Of a stretch of DNA of 64,000 bases, positions 63,602-64,000 are shown one piece after another. Within the stretch, counting starts at the first letter, position 1; each line of letters starts with the position of its first letter. The translations under genes were made by a program, and so were the position numbers. Under the pieces are notes generated by a model, which had not been told where the DNA came from, ran no database searches, and saw nothing but the letters and a program-made list of their open reading frames with translations. Source of the DNA: Echinococcus granulosus (Eukaryota; Platyhelminthes; Cestoda; Cyclophyllidea; Taeniidae); the NCBI RefSeq assembly GCF_000524195.1, contig NW_020170560.1, positions 2,926-66,925 of the forward strand, given 5' to 3'.

Positions 63602-63832
63602 GATGGCCAAAAGCAGTAATTTTTCTGAGCAAAAAACTCATGCGGCTATCCGGTGTCAAGACTTTAAGAGTAGTATCTGCATTAAGCCTTGTCGGCAAGT
63701 CCTGCGTTGTTTGGCATGCATGATACAACACTTCCATCACATCTGCCGTAAGTTCACCATCGTCCACTGCTGGATTGGCATTAGCCTCTTCTTCATCAGC
63801 CGCATTGTCGGTGTTTTGAGCTCTCGACGCGA
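63602..63832 (-). CDS. Possible exon of an unidentified acidic protein
   Basis: Minus-strand open segment of 77 codons ending at a good donor (GGCCATC then GTAAGC). It encodes an acidic stretch (N-A-A-D-E-E-E-A-N-A-N) followed by a helical-looking part (V-M-E-V-L-Y-H-A-C-Q-T-T). The acceptor is weak (ataactag). A better pyrimidine-tract acceptor at about 63872 leads into a different frame that stops after 23 codons. The plus strand is also open here, with a hydrophobic run, which can be the mirror of an acidic exon. I recognise no family. If real, it is a separate antisense or nested gene. Confidence 0.4.
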
Positions 63833-64000
63833 CTAGTTATTGGTTTGTCCGTACTTTCCTGAAGTTCCTTTAAGAGAAAAATTCAAAAGATAACAAAAAA
63901 TAGGTGATAAATTACCTTAAAAATGGTTAAGAGACTCCTTGCTTATTATGCAGAGCAATGAAATACCTCGGACCGTCTTTAAATGCTCTCCTGACAGGCG

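Noticed and set aside
63594..63836. Plus-strand frame with a hydrophobic run that could be the missing DDR membrane span
   Set aside because: It ends in a stop just after the run, has no acceptor of phase 1 leading into it, and its hydrophobicity is what the complement of an acidic exon would give.

Overview
The window is eukaryotic. Coding sequence is split into short exons with GT..AG introns ranging from 69 bases to over 8 kb, most long ORFs are chance, and there are no operons or ribosome binding sites. The intron-size range (including a 69-base mini-intron), the gene content and the divergence of the proteins fit a parasitic flatworm, perhaps a cestode or trematode. This taxon call is inference. 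A run of exactly 100 N (52107-52206) marks an assembly gap.

Layout. (1) About 1-18.0 kb: no gene found. It holds two old, diverged copies of one segment in direct orientation (copy A about 175-5650, copy B about 11115-17500), smaller repeat modules between and beside them, and a ~1 kb insertion in copy B. (2) 18521-26161, minus strand: a two-exon gene for an eight-pass membrane protein that best resembles insect Tincar. (3) 27277-36246, minus strand: a complete eight-exon gene for an EF-hand rhomboid intramembrane serine protease (RHBDL/rhomboid-4 type, 389 aa). (4) 38221 (tentative) or 46567 to 61794, plus strand: the extracellular half of a discoidin domain receptor (DDR) tyrosine kinase. 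It has a possible signal-peptide exon, the collagen-binding discoidin domain, the discoidin-like domain and the start of the juxtamembrane stalk. The transmembrane and kinase exons are not visible and should lie beyond the window. (5) 63602-63832, minus strand: one possible exon of an unidentified acidic protein.

The two minus-strand genes lie head to tail about 1.1 kb apart. The rhomboid and DDR genes diverge from a shared ~2 kb interval if the signal-peptide exon is right. All exon chains were built by hand from splice sites, reading-frame phase and family recall; phases agree at every junction given. No shared pathway is evident, although rhomboids cleave single-pass membrane proteins and DDR is one.

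I found no CRISPR array, no convincing tRNA or rRNA, and no intact transposon. Nothing here is a clear new system. The best leads are the altered cysteine plan of the DDR ectodomain, its open-frame mini-intron, the large diverged duplication, and a perfect 16-bp inverted repeat in the DDR gene.
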